From NCBI GenBank assembly GCA_900554595.1, contig USHZ01000011.1, positions 1 to 21,712 on the forward strand: a stretch of 21,712 bases of DNA, in the 5' to 3' direction. This document shows positions 21,608-21,712 of this stretch, piece by piece. The notes beneath the pieces were generated by a model that did not search any database, was not told the DNA's origin, and was given only the letters and a program-made list of their open reading frames with translations. Positions within the stretch are counted from its first letter, which is position 1, and the number at the start of each line of letters is the position of its first letter. A program made the position numbers and the translations under genes. Origin of the DNA: an uncultured Collinsella sp. (GTDB lineage Bacteria > Actinomycetota > Coriobacteriia > Coriobacteriales > Coriobacteriaceae).

Positions 21608-21609
21608 AA

Positions 21610-21712
21610 ATGCAAGTTAAAAATCTATGTGGCCAATGTGATATCGTTGAACCCGCATATCGATACCGCTCAGCCATTCGCCTCGCCCCCGTCGCACGTA
21701 TCTTCATCCGGT
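21610..21712 (+). CDS. Start of a further gene in the ABC operon (partial)
   Basis: An open frame starts with ATG 2 bases after the ATPase stop and runs to the window edge without a stop (34 codons, MQVKNLCGQCDIVEPAYRYR...). AAAGGGCGGG lies 5 bases upstream. A Cys-x2-Cys (LCGQC) and an Arg-rich stretch are visible; no family can be assigned. A further transporter component is likely from position only. Confidence 0.45.
   Translation, partial: MQVKNLCGQCDIVEPAYRYRSAIRLAPVARIFIR

Overview
The window is GC-rich, densely coded bacterial chromosome. The protein repertoire, and the many short palindromic intergenic elements built around a CAAAGGGA/TCCCTTTG core, suggest a gut Coriobacteriia, most likely a Collinsella-type organism. 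This is an inference from gene content and repeat style; there is no rRNA or other taxonomic marker in the window.

Layout. (a) 1-1222: the first codons of a probable ABC exporter and its MarR regulator with an auto-operator (minus strand), then about 690 non-coding bases packed with hairpins and an inverted repeat pair. (b) 1223-2369: pyridoxamine kinase and a small Cys-rich TIGR04076-type protein, followed by a triply nested palindrome. (c) 2540-4297, minus: an MFS exporter and a low-molecular-weight protein tyrosine phosphatase, separated by a (GTCTAC)n microsatellite. (d) 4459-10353, plus: the most interesting block. It holds an LpdD-like domain fused to an IPP-isomerase/Nudix domain, an SLC13-type anion permease, an LpdC-type UbiD decarboxylase, a UbiX flavin prenyltransferase and a MerR regulator. 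(e) 10349-11771: two near-identical palindromes followed by a DUF4143 ATPase. (f) 11886-13728: a single-pass membrane protein and an aldose epimerase. (g) 13894-16607, minus: a Cof-type HAD phosphatase, citrate synthase and an ACT-domain protein. (h) 16608-21712: an accessory island with hairpin-rich DNA, a 5'-truncated tyrosine recombinase, an XRE/DUF2975 pair, and a divergent ABC exporter whose permease is an internal duplication, running off the window edge.

How the genes work together. Block (d) reads as a self-contained hydroxyaryl-acid decarboxylation module. The permease would import a carboxylate, UbiD would decarboxylate it using prenylated FMN, and UbiX would make that cofactor from FMN and a dimethylallyl phosphate. 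The LpdD-IDI fusion would couple a cofactor-associated domain with an enzyme fold that handles IPP/DMAPP. In the isomerase domain all metal and glutamate ligands are present, but the catalytic cysteine is displaced by one residue, so it may have become a prenyl-diphosphate hydrolase or an inactive binding domain. The fusion gene and the permease share a 27-base promoter/operator-like sequence (22/27 identical), which suggests co-regulation, plausibly by the MerR protein at the end of the block.
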